From: Rhodoplanes serenus
GTDB taxonomy: Bacteria > Pseudomonadota > Alphaproteobacteria > Rhizobiales > Xanthobacteraceae
NCBI GenBank assembly: GCA_945893145.1
Contig: CAMDDZ010000010.1
Coordinates: 25,727 to 89,726, forward strand
Reading direction: 5' to 3'
DNA: 64,000 nucleotides
Part shown: positions 16,094 to 24,304 of the stretch, one piece after another
Layout of the letters: every line of letters begins with the position of its first letter
Numbering within the stretch: position 1 is the first letter of the stretch
Translations under genes and position numbers: made by a program
Notes under the pieces: model-generated
The model's database searches: none
Seen by the model: the letters and a program-made list of their open reading frames with translations, nothing else
Told to the model about the DNA's origin: nothing

Positions 16094-17706
16094 ACTCGCC
16101 CGTGCGCCCGCCGCTTTCCGCCATCATCCCGGAAAACGCGCCATTCACGCCGGATCAGCGGCAATGGCTCAACGGCTTCTTCGCAGGCCTCCTGGAGAGC
16201 GACACCGCTGCGCTGTCGCCGCAGGATGCAGCGGCGCTGATGCCGGGCGTGCAGATCAATCTTCCGGCCGACGGCGACGATGGCACGGCGCCATGGCATG
16301 ACCAGACGCTGCCGATTACTGAGCGCATGAAGCTTGCCGAGGACCGTCCAGTCCGCCGCAAGATGATGGCGGCGATGGGCCAGCAGGACTGCGGCCAGTG
16401 CGGTTACAACTGCGAAGACTATGCCGAGGCGCTGTTTGCGAAAAAGGAAGAGCGACTGAACCTCTGTGTACCGGGCGGCAAGGACACCGCCCGCATGCTG
16501 AAGACGCTCTACGCCGAGATCGGCGCCGCGCCAGCCGTCGTGGTCGTAAAAGCCGCTGACGCAACGCAAGCCAAGCTTGCGCCAGCCGTTGCGGCCGGCA
16601 CGTCACGCGACAATCCGGCGCTCGCAACCTTCGTGTCGCGCACGCGGCTGAACAAAGAGAGCTCTGAGAAGGAGACTTGGCACATCGAGTTCGATCTCAC
16701 CGAGAGCAAGCTCGATTACGCGGTCGGCGACTCGTTCGGGCTGTTCCCGACCAACGATCCAGCGCTGGTCGATGCGGTGATCAAGGCGCTCGGCGCTCCG
16801 CCTGACTTCCCGATCGGCGGACGCACGCTGCGCGAGGTGCTGCTTGATGGCGTGTCACTGTCGCCCGCGCCCGACATGCTGTTCCAACTGTTCTCCTACA
16901 TCAGCGGCGGCGAGCGGCGGAAACTGGCGAAGGCGCTGGCGGCCGGCGAGGATCCCGACGGCGATGCCGCCACGCTCGACGTGCTGGCGGCGATCCAGAA
17001 GTTTGCCGGCGTGCGGCCCGATCCCGAAGCGCTGATCGAGGCGCTCGACCCGCTGCAGCCGCGGCTCTATTCGATCTCGTCGTCGCCCAAGGTCCATCGC
17101 GGGCGCGTTTCGCTGACGGTCGATACCGTGCGCTACGACATCGCCAAGCGCACGCGGTTCGGCGTCGCCTCGACGTTTCTGGCAAGCCGCGTGAAAGCCG
17201 GCGACAAAATTGGAGTCTACGTGCAGAAGGCGCATGCCTTCGGGCTCCCGGCCGATCCCTCCGTGCCGGTGATCATGATTGGCCCCGGCACCGGCATCGC
17301 GCCGTTCCGTGCCTTCCTGCATGAGCGCATGGCGACCAAGGCGCCCGGCCGCAACTGGCTGTTCTTCGGCCATCAGCGGCGCGACCGCGACTTTTTCTAC
17401 GAAGACGAGCTCACCGGGATGCGCGCGGCCGGCGTGCTGACACGGCTGTCGCTCGCCTGGTCGCGCGACGCCGAACAAAAATTCTACGTGCAGCACCGCA
17501 TGACCGAGGTCGGCCGCGACCTGTGGTCGTGGATCGCCGACGGCGCACACATCTATGTCTGCGGCGATGCTCAGCGCATGGCGAAAGACGTGGAGCGCGC
17601 CCTGGTCGATATCGTGGCGCAGCACGGCGCCCGTTCGGCCAATGATGCGATTGCGTTTGTCGGCGAACTGAAGAAACAGGGCCGCTACCAGACGGACGTG
17701 TACTGA
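16090..17706 (+). CDS. NADPH/FAD reductase of the CysJ type with an Fe-S domain in place of flavodoxin
   Basis: This is a 538-residue flavoprotein. From about residue 150 it matches the FAD- and NADPH-binding half of sulfite reductase alpha subunits: RLYSISSSP at 328, IGPGTGIAPFRAF near 397, YVCGDAQRMAKDV, and a C-terminal Tyr. The usual flavodoxin (FMN) domain is missing. Instead residues 98-130 carry Cys101, Cys104, Cys108 and Cys126 in DCGQCGYNCEDYAEAL and LCVPGG, the pattern of 4Fe-4S domains as in RnfB. It should pass NADPH electrons through FAD to the cluster and on to NasA and perhaps NirA. It sits between nirA (4-bp overlap) and nasA (1-bp overlap). Confidence 0.85.
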   Translation: MNSPVRPPLSAIIPENAPFTPDQRQWLNGFFAGLLESDTAALSPQDAAALMPGVQINLPADGDDGTAPWHDQTLPITERMKLAEDRPVRRKMMAAMGQQDCGQCGYNCEDYAEALFAKKEERLNLCVPGGKDTARMLKTLYAEIGAAPAVVVVKAADATQAKLAPAVAAGTSRDNPALATFVSRTRLNKESSEKETWHIEFDLTESKLDYAVGDSFGLFPTNDPALVDAVIKALGAPPDFPIGGRTLREVLLDGVSLSPAPDMLFQLFSYISGGERRKLAKALAAGEDPDGDAATLDVLAAIQKFAGVRPDPEALIEALDPLQPRLYSISSSPKVHRGRVSLTVDTVRYDIAKRTRFGVASTFLASRVKAGDKIGVYVQKAHAFGLPADPSVPVIMIGPGTGIAPFRAFLHERMATKAPGRNWLFFGHQRRDRDFFYEDELTGMRAAGVLTRLSLAWSRDAEQKFYVQHRMTEVGRDLWSWIADGAHIYVCGDAQRMAKDVERALVDIVAQHGARSANDAIAFVGELKKQGRYQTDVY

Positions 17707-20339
17707 TGAACGCGCCGGTGCAGCGTCCGCCTGCAGCGCGCACCACCTGCCCTTATTGTGGTGTCGGTTGCGGCGTTCTGGCGCGCCCCAACGAGAACGG
17801 CGGCGCGATTATCATCGGCGATCCCGACCATCCAGCCAATCTCGGACGGCTGTGCTCGAAGGGATTTGCACTCGACGAAACACTGGGACTCAACGGCCGC
17901 CTGCTTCACCCCATGCTGAGGCAGGCCGACGGCACGCACGCGCGCGCCGATTGGGACGCCGCGCTGACGACTGTTGCGGACGGTTTCGGCCGCACCATCG
18001 AGCGCGATGGACCGGGCGCCATCGCGTTTTATCTCTCCGGCCAGCTTTTGACCGAGGACTATTACGTCGCCAACAAGCTGGCGAAGGGCTTCCTCGGCTC
18101 GGCCAATGTCGATACCAACTCGCGGCTCTGCATGGCCTCGACGGTCGCCGGCCACCGTCGCGCCTTCGGCGAGGATGTGGTGCCCGGCTGCTACGAGGAC
18201 CTCGATCAGGCCGATCTGATCGTGCTGGTCGGCTCGAATGCCGCGTGGTGCCATCCCGTGCTGTTCCAGCGCATGGTGCGCAACCGGCGCGAACGTGGCG
18301 CCAAGCTTGTCGTGATCGATCCGCGCCGGACCGTGACAGCGGACGACGCCGATCTGTTTCTTGCCATCGCGCCCGGCACCGACACCGCGCTGTTCTCCGG
18401 TCTGCTGTCTTATCTGGCCGGCGCTGGTACGCTCGACCGATCCTACATCGAGGCGCACACCACGGATTTCGATGCCGCGCTCGCGCGAGCGAGCGAGATC
18501 GCACTCGATCTCGCCGCAACGGCTGCCGCCACTGGCCTCGACGAAGGCACGGTCGCGCGGTTCTTCGATCTGTTCCGCGCAACGCCGCGTGCGGTGACCT
18601 GCTTCTCGCAAGGTGTGAACCAGTCCGCGCAGGGCACCGACAAGGTCAACGCCATCGTCAACTGCCACCTCGCAACCGGACGCATCGGCAAGCCGGGGAT
18701 GGGGCCGTTCTCGCTCACCGGCCAGCCCAACGCCATGGGCGGCCGCGAGGTCGGCGGCCTGGCCAATCAGCTTGCGGCCCATATGGGCTTTGCACCTGAC
18801 GACGTGGATCGCGTGCGCCGGTTCTGGGATGCGCCACGCATGGCCGAGCGCGAAGGCCTCAAGGCCGTGCAGATGTTCGAGGCGATCGAACGCGGCGAGA
18901 TCAAGGCGCTGTGGGTGATGGCGACCAATCCGGCGCTGTCGCTGCCGCGCGCGGCGGCGATGCAAGCTGCACTCCGCAAGCTCGACCTGTTCGTGGTGTC
19001 CGACAACGTGCTATCGAACGACACCATTGCGGCTTCGCCGCATGTGCTCCTGCCCGCCACCGCCTGGGGTGAGAAGGACGGCACCGTCACCAATTCAGAG
19101 CGGTGCATCTCGCGCCAGCGCGCCTTCCTGCCGCCGCCCGGCGAGGCGAGGCCGGACTGGCGGATCGTGGCCGATGTCGCGGCGCGCATGGGTTTCGCCG
19201 AAGCCTTCGCGTTCCGCACCGCGGGTGACGTGTTCCGCGAGCATGCGGCGCTCTCGGCCTTCGAGAACGACGGCGCACGCGCCTTCGATCTCGGCGCGCT
19301 GGCGAGCCTGTCGGACGCAGAATTCGACGCATTCGCACCGACGCAATGGCCGGCACCGGCCAACCACAGCGCCACCTCCGAGCGCCTGTTCGCGAACGGC
19401 GGCTTCTCCACGCCCGACCGCAAGGCGCGCTTCATCGCGCCGGAGCACCCGGCGCTGCGGCAGGCGGTAACCGCCAAATTTCCGCTGCGGCTCAACACCG
19501 GGCGGCTGCGCGACCAGTGGCACAGCATGACGCGCACAGGTGCGAGTCCCCGCCTTGCCGCGCACCGGCCCGAGCCATTCGTCGAAATCCATCCGCTCGA
19601 CGCCAAACAGCATGGGCTTGCGCACAACGGCTTCGCGCGCGTGCGCACCCAGCATGGCGAATGCGTGCTCAAGGTCGTGACCTGCGCGGGCCAGCAGCGC
19701 GGCTCGATCTTCGTGCCGATCCATTGGAGCGCCGAGAACGCATCCGCGGCGCGTGTCGGCGACCTTGTCGCGCCCGACACCGATCCGTTCTCCGGTCAAC
19801 CGGAGGCGAAGGCGACGCCGGCCGCGGTCGCGCCGGTCGCATTTGCGTATCGGGGCTTTGCGCTGTCGCGCGAGCCGTTGTCATGGCCGGTTGACGTGTG
19901 GTGGGCCCGTGTCGCCATGCCGGACGCATCGGGTTGCCTGATCGCGACCAACGACGTGCCGATGACCTGGCACGACCGCGCGCCAGCGCTGTTCTCCGAT
20001 GCGGTGCTCACCGAATACATCGACCGGGCGCACGGCATCTATCGCGTTGCGGCCTTCACCGACGGCCGGCTTGCCGGAGCGCTGTTCCTTGGCCCAGCGG
20101 CGACGCCACCGCAGTGGAGCGATCTGCGCAGCATGACCGGCGGCGCCGGCATCGCTGAATCCGGGCCCGCGATCTGCGCCTGCTTCAACGTCGGCGTCTC
20201 TGCCATTCGCGACGCGCTCACCTCGCGCAAGGCCGCGAGCGTCGATGACATCGGCACGGCGCTGCGCGCCGGCACCAAATGCGGAACCTGTCTGCCCGAA
20301 CTGCGGAGCATCCTGCATGACCACGCGCACGCCCATTGA
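17706..20339 (+). CDS. nasA: Assimilatory nitrate reductase, catalytic molybdenum subunit with C-terminal BFD-like domain
   Basis: This is an 877-residue cytoplasmic Mo-bisMGD oxidoreductase reducing nitrate to nitrite. The N-terminal 4Fe-4S ligands are Cys15, Cys18, Cys22 and Cys50, and the probable Mo ligand is Cys142 in NSRLCMAST. There is no Tat signal, as expected for an assimilatory enzyme. Residues 820-870 form a BFD-like [2Fe-2S] domain with Cys824, Cys826, Cys859 and Cys862 (ICACFNVG, TKCGTC), giving an extra electron entry point. The stop of the flavoprotein gene and this ATG share one base (TGATG), indicating coupling and a direct electron partnership. The start at 17706 fits the conserved N terminus. 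Confidence 0.94.
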   Translation: MNAPVQRPPAARTTCPYCGVGCGVLARPNENGGAIIIGDPDHPANLGRLCSKGFALDETLGLNGRLLHPMLRQADGTHARADWDAALTTVADGFGRTIERDGPGAIAFYLSGQLLTEDYYVANKLAKGFLGSANVDTNSRLCMASTVAGHRRAFGEDVVPGCYEDLDQADLIVLVGSNAAWCHPVLFQRMVRNRRERGAKLVVIDPRRTVTADDADLFLAIAPGTDTALFSGLLSYLAGAGTLDRSYIEAHTTDFDAALARASEIALDLAATAAATGLDEGTVARFFDLFRATPRAVTCFSQGVNQSAQGTDKVNAIVNCHLATGRIGKPGMGPFSLTGQPNAMGGREVGGLANQLAAHMGFAPDDVDRVRRFWDAPRMAEREGLKAVQMFEAIERGEIKALWVMATNPALSLPRAAAMQAALRKLDLFVVSDNVLSNDTIAASPHVLLPATAWGEKDGTVTNSERCISRQRAFLPPPGEARPDWRIVADVAARMGFAEAFAFRTAGDVFREHAALSAFENDGARAFDLGALASLSDAEFDAFAPTQWPAPANHSATSERLFANGGFSTPDRKARFIAPEHPALRQAVTAKFPLRLNTGRLRDQWHSMTRTGASPRLAAHRPEPFVEIHPLDAKQHGLAHNGFARVRTQHGECVLKVVTCAGQQRGSIFVPIHWSAENASAARVGDLVAPDTDPFSGQPEAKATPAAVAPVAFAYRGFALSREPLSWPVDVWWARVAMPDASGCLIATNDVPMTWHDRAPALFSDAVLTEYIDRAHGIYRVAAFTDGRLAGALFLGPAATPPQWSDLRSMTGGAGIAESGPAICACFNVGVSAIRDALTSRKAASVDDIGTALRAGTKCGTCLPELRSILHDHAHAH

Positions 20340-21795
20340 AACGCGCCCACCGCGTATGGACGCGCTAGCGCGCCTGCCGGTGTTCCTCGCGCTTGAAGGC
20401 CGCCGCGCCGTTGTTGCGGGCGGCACTCCGGCCGCCGCCTGGAAGGCGGAACTGTTGTCCGCCGCCGGCGCCCATGTGACTGTCTATGCGAGCGAGCCAT
20501 GCGACGAACTGCTGAGCCTCGCCGCCGATCCGCCGCGCGGCGCCATCTTGATCGAGCGCCGTGAATGGCAAGCGAACGACCTCGCGGGCGCAGCGATCGC
20601 TATCGGCGGCTTCGAGCATGACAGCGCGGCGGCACTGTTCGCCAGCGCGGCGCGCGCCGCAGGCGTGCCCGTGAACGTGATCGACAAGCCGAAGTTCTGC
20701 GATTTCGCCTTCGGCGCCATCGTCAACCGTTCCCCGCTCGTGATCGGAATTTCAACCGACGGCGCCGCCCCTGTGTTTGGCCAAGCCGTCCGCGCCAAAC
20801 TCGAAGCGCTGATCCCGCGTGGCTTCGCGCAATGGGCCAACGCGGCGCGCCGCTGGCGCGATGCCGTGAAAATGTCCGGCCTATCGTTCAACGCCCGCCG
20901 CCGCTTCTGGCAGCTCTTCACGGCGCAAGCCATGACGCAGCCCAACAGCGCGCCGGAGCCCGCCGACTACAACCGCCTGCTGGCTACGACCCAGGCCGAA
21001 GGCACCGCGCCCGACAAGGGCTCGGTGACGCTGGTCGGCGCTGGCCCCGGCGATCCCGAACTGCTGACGCTGCGCGCGGTGCGCGCCCTGCAATCGGCCG
21101 ACATCATCCTGTTCGACGATCTGGTGTCGTCCGAAATCCTCGACTACGCCCGCCGCGAAGCCAAGAAGATGCTGGTCGGCAAAACCGGTCACGGCCCGGC
21201 CTGCAAACAGGACGAAATCAACGCGCTGGTGATCGGCCTCGCCAAGGCAGGCCGCCGCGTGGTGCGGCTCAAGGGCGGCGACCCGATGATCTTCGGCCGC
21301 GCCGGCGAGGAGATCGCGGCCTGCCGCGAGGCGGGCATCGCGTTCGAGGTGGTGCCCGGCATCACGGCAGCGCAGGGCGCGGCGGCGCGGCTTGGCGTGC
21401 CGCTGACGCACCGCAAAGAGGCGCGGCGCGTGCAATATGTCACCGGCCACGGCGCCGACGGAAAATTGCCGGCCGATCTCGATTGGCGAAGTCTCGCCGA
21501 TCCCACCGTCACCACGGTGGTCTATATGCCGGTGAAGACACTTGCCGAGCTTGCGGCGGGCGCAATCGCTGCGGGCCTCGATCCCGCGACGCCTGCAGCT
21601 GCGGTTTCCTGCGCGACGCGTCCCAATCAAGCGATGGTCGCCGGGCCGATCGCCGAGCTGCCGGGGCTACTCGCCGGCGCGGGCCTGCCCGGTCCCGTGG
21701 TGGTGATGATTGGACGCACGTTCGGAGAACTTGCCGCCGTTCAGGGCCGCACGGCGGACGCGTCGAGCGAAAGCACCTTCAGAATTTCATCCTGA
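20317..21795 (+). CDS. cysG: Siroheme synthase (CysG, bifunctional)
   Basis: This is a 492-residue fusion. Residues about 15-200 are the precorrin-2 dehydrogenase/ferrochelatase half (FLALEGRRAVVAGGTPAAAWK, ADGAAP-like ISTDGAAPVFGQAVR). Residues about 230-480 are uroporphyrinogen-III methyltransferase (VTLVGAGPGDPELLTLRAV, VVRLKGGDPMIFGRAGEE, VVPGITAAQGAAA). It makes the siroheme needed by NirA. I chose the ATG at 20317, inside the end of nasA, because a GGAG lies 9-10 bases upstream; the ATG at 20356 is the alternative. The C-terminal 18 codons overlap the end of the convergent ABC ATPase gene by 55 bp. Confidence 0.93.
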   Translation: MTTRTPIETRPPRMDALARLPVFLALEGRRAVVAGGTPAAAWKAELLSAAGAHVTVYASEPCDELLSLAADPPRGAILIERREWQANDLAGAAIAIGGFEHDSAAALFASAARAAGVPVNVIDKPKFCDFAFGAIVNRSPLVIGISTDGAAPVFGQAVRAKLEALIPRGFAQWANAARRWRDAVKMSGLSFNARRRFWQLFTAQAMTQPNSAPEPADYNRLLATTQAEGTAPDKGSVTLVGAGPGDPELLTLRAVRALQSADIILFDDLVSSEILDYARREAKKMLVGKTGHGPACKQDEINALVIGLAKAGRRVVRLKGGDPMIFGRAGEEIAACREAGIAFEVVPGITAAQGAAARLGVPLTHRKEARRVQYVTGHGADGKLPADLDWRSLADPTVTTVVYMPVKTLAELAAGAIAAGLDPATPAAAVSCATRPNQAMVAGPIAELPGLLAGAGLPGPVVVMIGRTFGELAAVQGRTADASSESTFRISS

Positions 21796-22514
21796 ATGGC
21801 CTGGCGGCCGCCGCCGCGTGCCGCCTCGTCGATGCGCGCCTCGTAGGCGATGCGCGCCGGCCGGTGGAACACCAGGATGCGATCGCCGACCTCCATCGCC
21901 TCGTTGATGTGATGGGTGATGAACACCGCGGTCTTGCCGTTCTGCCGCACCAGGCGAAGAAACTCCGCCCGCAGGTCGCGCGCCGTCATCTCGTCGAGCG
22001 ATGAGAACGGCTCGTCGCACAGCAGAATGTCGGGATCGACCGCAAAGGCGCGCGCAATCGAGACGCGCTGGCGCATGCCACCCGAAAGCGCGTGCGGATA
22101 ATCGTTCTCGTGGCCGGATAGTCCGAGCCGTTCGAGCCAGCGCCGCGCCACGGCCTCGGCCTGCTCGCGCGGGGTGTCGAGAATTTCCAGCCCCAGCACG
22201 ACGTTATCGAGCGCGGTGCGCCACGGCATCAGCCGGTCGTTCTGGAACACGATGCCGATCTTGCCGCGAAAGAAATTGAATTCCTTGAACGGATCGTGGC
22301 CCGTCACCTCGACGGCGCCGCGGGTCGGCTCGATCAGGCCCGACAGCAGGTTGAACATCGTGGATTTGCCGCAGCCGGTCTTGCCCAGCACGGCAACGAT
22401 CTCGCCCTTCGCGATCTCGAACGATAGCTTGTCCACCGCAACGAAATTACCGGTGCCGTCGGGGCGCGGGAACTCCTTGGTGACCTCGCGAAAGCGGATC
22501 AGCGGCTCGGCCAT
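21741..22514 (-). CDS. ABC transporter ATP-binding protein (taurine/sulfonate/nitrate type)
   Basis: This is a 257-residue ATPase of the SsuB/TauB/NrtD class. Walker A is GKTGCGKST, the signature is LSGGMRQR, Walker B is ILLCDEPFSSLD and the switch is FITHHINEAMEV. It is the last gene of a minus-strand operon with the permease (5-bp gap) and a binding protein. The ATG at 22514 (MAEPLIRFREV) is chosen because upstream in-frame codons lie inside the permease gene. Its last 55 bp overlap cysG in convergent orientation. The substrate is probably the aromatic or sulfonated compound processed by the upstream operon enzymes; that is inference. Confidence 0.9.
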   Translation of the reverse strand: MAEPLIRFREVTKEFPRPDGTGNFVAVDKLSFEIAKGEIVAVLGKTGCGKSTMFNLLSGLIEPTRGAVEVTGHDPFKEFNFFRGKIGIVFQNDRLMPWRTALDNVVLGLEILDTPREQAEAVARRWLERLGLSGHENDYPHALSGGMRQRVSIARAFAVDPDILLCDEPFSSLDEMTARDLRAEFLRLVRQNGKTAVFITHHINEAMEVGDRILVFHRPARIAYEARIDEAARGGGRQAIQDEILKVLSLDASAVRP

Positions 22515-22519
22515 CAGCG

Positions 22520-23287
22520 TCACGCCGCCCGCTCCGAGACCGGCCGGTAGCGCAACAGCCAAGTCTCGGTCCACACGATGAGCTGTTGCACGACCAGCAC
22601 GAACAGCACGAGCTGAATCGTCCAGGCCAGCGCGCCGGCCATGTCGAACAATTGCTGCTGGCGGAGCAGTTCATAGCCGACCCCGCCGGTCGCGCCGACG
22701 AGCTCGGCCACCACCACCACGCGCGCCGAGCTGCCGAGATTGATCTTCCAGGCGGTCAAGATGCCGGGAACGATGGTCGGCACGATCAGCACACGGAACA
22801 GCACCCAGCCGCTCGGCCGAAACGCCATGGTCATCTCGAACAGATCCTTCGACATCGAGCGATAGGAGTCGAGCACCTGGAAGGTGAACGCCGGCAGCGT
22901 CGTCACCACCATGATGAAGAAGATGCGAAACTCCGTGCCGTGGAACCAGATGATGGCGACAATCACCCAGGACAGCGCCGGAATGCCCTGAAGGAAAATC
23001 AAGAACGGATTGACGTAACTCTCGATACGCGGATAGCGGCCAATCGGGATCGCGATCAGCGAGCCCAGCAAGAACGCGCCGGCAAGGCCGGCAAAGATCC
23101 GCAGCGCGGTTTCCAGCACCTGCGACAGCTCCGCCCAGTTGAGCAGGATTTTCACCGTTCGGGCGATGACATCCTGCACGGGCGGAAACAGATAGTGCGG
23201 AAAGAAAAGCGACGCGATCTGCCAGGCGGCCAGCAGCACTGCGATGCTGGCGGACGCCTGGAGGAACTTCGTAACCCGCTGGTTCAT
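22520..23287 (-). CDS. ABC transporter permease (SsuC/TauC type)
   Basis: This 255-residue polytopic permease has a first membrane span at about 12-30 (ASIAVLLAAWQIASLFF) and the coupling loop SMSKDLFEMTMAFRPSGWVL near 144-163. It ends with a hydrophobic AWTIQLVLFVLVVQQLIVW helix. It lies 13 bp downstream of the binding-protein gene and 5 bp upstream of the ATPase gene, so the three form one importer. The ATG at 23287 gives MNQRVTKFLQ and is the natural start. Confidence 0.9.
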   Translation of the reverse strand: MNQRVTKFLQASASIAVLLAAWQIASLFFPHYLFPPVQDVIARTVKILLNWAELSQVLETALRIFAGLAGAFLLGSLIAIPIGRYPRIESYVNPFLIFLQGIPALSWVIVAIIWFHGTEFRIFFIMVVTTLPAFTFQVLDSYRSMSKDLFEMTMAFRPSGWVLFRVLIVPTIVPGILTAWKINLGSSARVVVVAELVGATGGVGYELLRQQQLFDMAGALAWTIQLVLFVLVVQQLIVWTETWLLRYRPVSERAA

Positions 23288-23300
23288 CGAAGCGCGATGA

Positions 23301-24278
23301 TCACTTCAGCGGTTTGTCGTAGATCGACGAACCCGACGGCATGCTCGGCAGATAGTTGATCTCCATGCCCGCCTTGTAGACCGCCTCGATCTCCTTCTTG
23401 ATGGCGCTTGCGCCTCCGATCTTCATCGCCAGCCGCTCATTGGAGCGGATCATCGCGGCAACCGCCGTCAACTCTTCCGGCGGCGCGCCCTTGGCCAGCA
23501 GCGGCGCGGCGGCATCCGGGTTCTTCTGCACCCACTCCACCGCCGCTTTGTAGATCGTGTAGAGCTTTTGCACCTTGTCAGGGTTGGCATCCGCCCAATC
23601 GGAGTGCGCACCGACGCCGAGATAGGGAATGGTGCCGCCTCCGGCGAAGGCCTGCCAGGTCTTGGCGATGTTGAGGTCTATGGTGCGGATGCTCGGCTTC
23701 TTCGCCAGCATCAGCGTGTAGGCCGGCTCCCAGATTTGGATCGCGTCGGCGCGATCGGCGACGGCATAGCCGATCAGGCCGGGCGGCGCAGTGTTTACCA
23801 CCTTGATCTTGCCGATATCGACGCCCTGCCGTTTGGCGAAGAACTCGTACATCTGATAGTTCGTGGTTGAGCGCGCGCCGGCGAGCTCCTTGCCTTCCAA
23901 ATCCTTAAGCGTCTTGACGGTGTCGCGTGAGGTGACAACCGCGCCCCAATAGTCGAACAGATTGAAGAGGTATTTCACCTTGACGCCGCGCACGTCGGCA
24001 AGCCCCAGCGTGGTAAGGGAGGCGCTGCCACCGATCTTGAACTCGCCGGAGTTGAATTGCGTCACGTAGGCGTCCGGCGGGCGCTCCTCGAACGTGATGT
24101 CGAGCCCGTTGGCGATGTCGAACTTCTGCGCCTTGATCACCGGCGGCAGCAGCGCGCCGAGCGACGGCGGCGAGAAGATCACGATGGTGAGCTTTTCCTG
24201 GGCGTTAGCGCCAGAGTTGGCGCCCAACGTCAGCGCCGCTACCAAGGCTGGCGCTAACCATTTGAGGCTGAGTTTCAT
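23301..24278 (-). CDS. ABC transporter substrate-binding protein (SsuA/NMT1-like)
   Basis: This 325-residue periplasmic protein has a Sec signal (MKLSLKWLAPALVAALTLG, then ANAQEKLTIV). The NMT1/SsuA fold is visible in FSPPSLGALLPPVIKAQKFD and GGSASLTTLGLADVRGVKVK. It supplies the permease/ATPase pair encoded downstream and follows the amidohydrolase gene by 26 bp, so uptake and catabolism are probably co-expressed. The ligand is not evident; the family binds sulfonates, aromatics or pyrimidine precursors. Confidence 0.88.
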   Translation of the reverse strand: MKLSLKWLAPALVAALTLGANSGANAQEKLTIVIFSPPSLGALLPPVIKAQKFDIANGLDITFEERPPDAYVTQFNSGEFKIGGSASLTTLGLADVRGVKVKYLFNLFDYWGAVVTSRDTVKTLKDLEGKELAGARSTTNYQMYEFFAKRQGVDIGKIKVVNTAPPGLIGYAVADRADAIQIWEPAYTLMLAKKPSIRTIDLNIAKTWQAFAGGGTIPYLGVGAHSDWADANPDKVQKLYTIYKAAVEWVQKNPDAAAPLLAKGAPPEELTAVAAMIRSNERLAMKIGGASAIKKEIEAVYKAGMEINYLPSMPSGSSIYDKPLK

Positions 24279-24304
24279 CCCGTCGCTCCCACTTTACGTT
24301 TGTC

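Noticed and set aside
17685..18965. A 426-codon minus-strand frame inside nasA
   Set aside because: Antisense shadow of a clearly coding molybdoenzyme with intact motifs.
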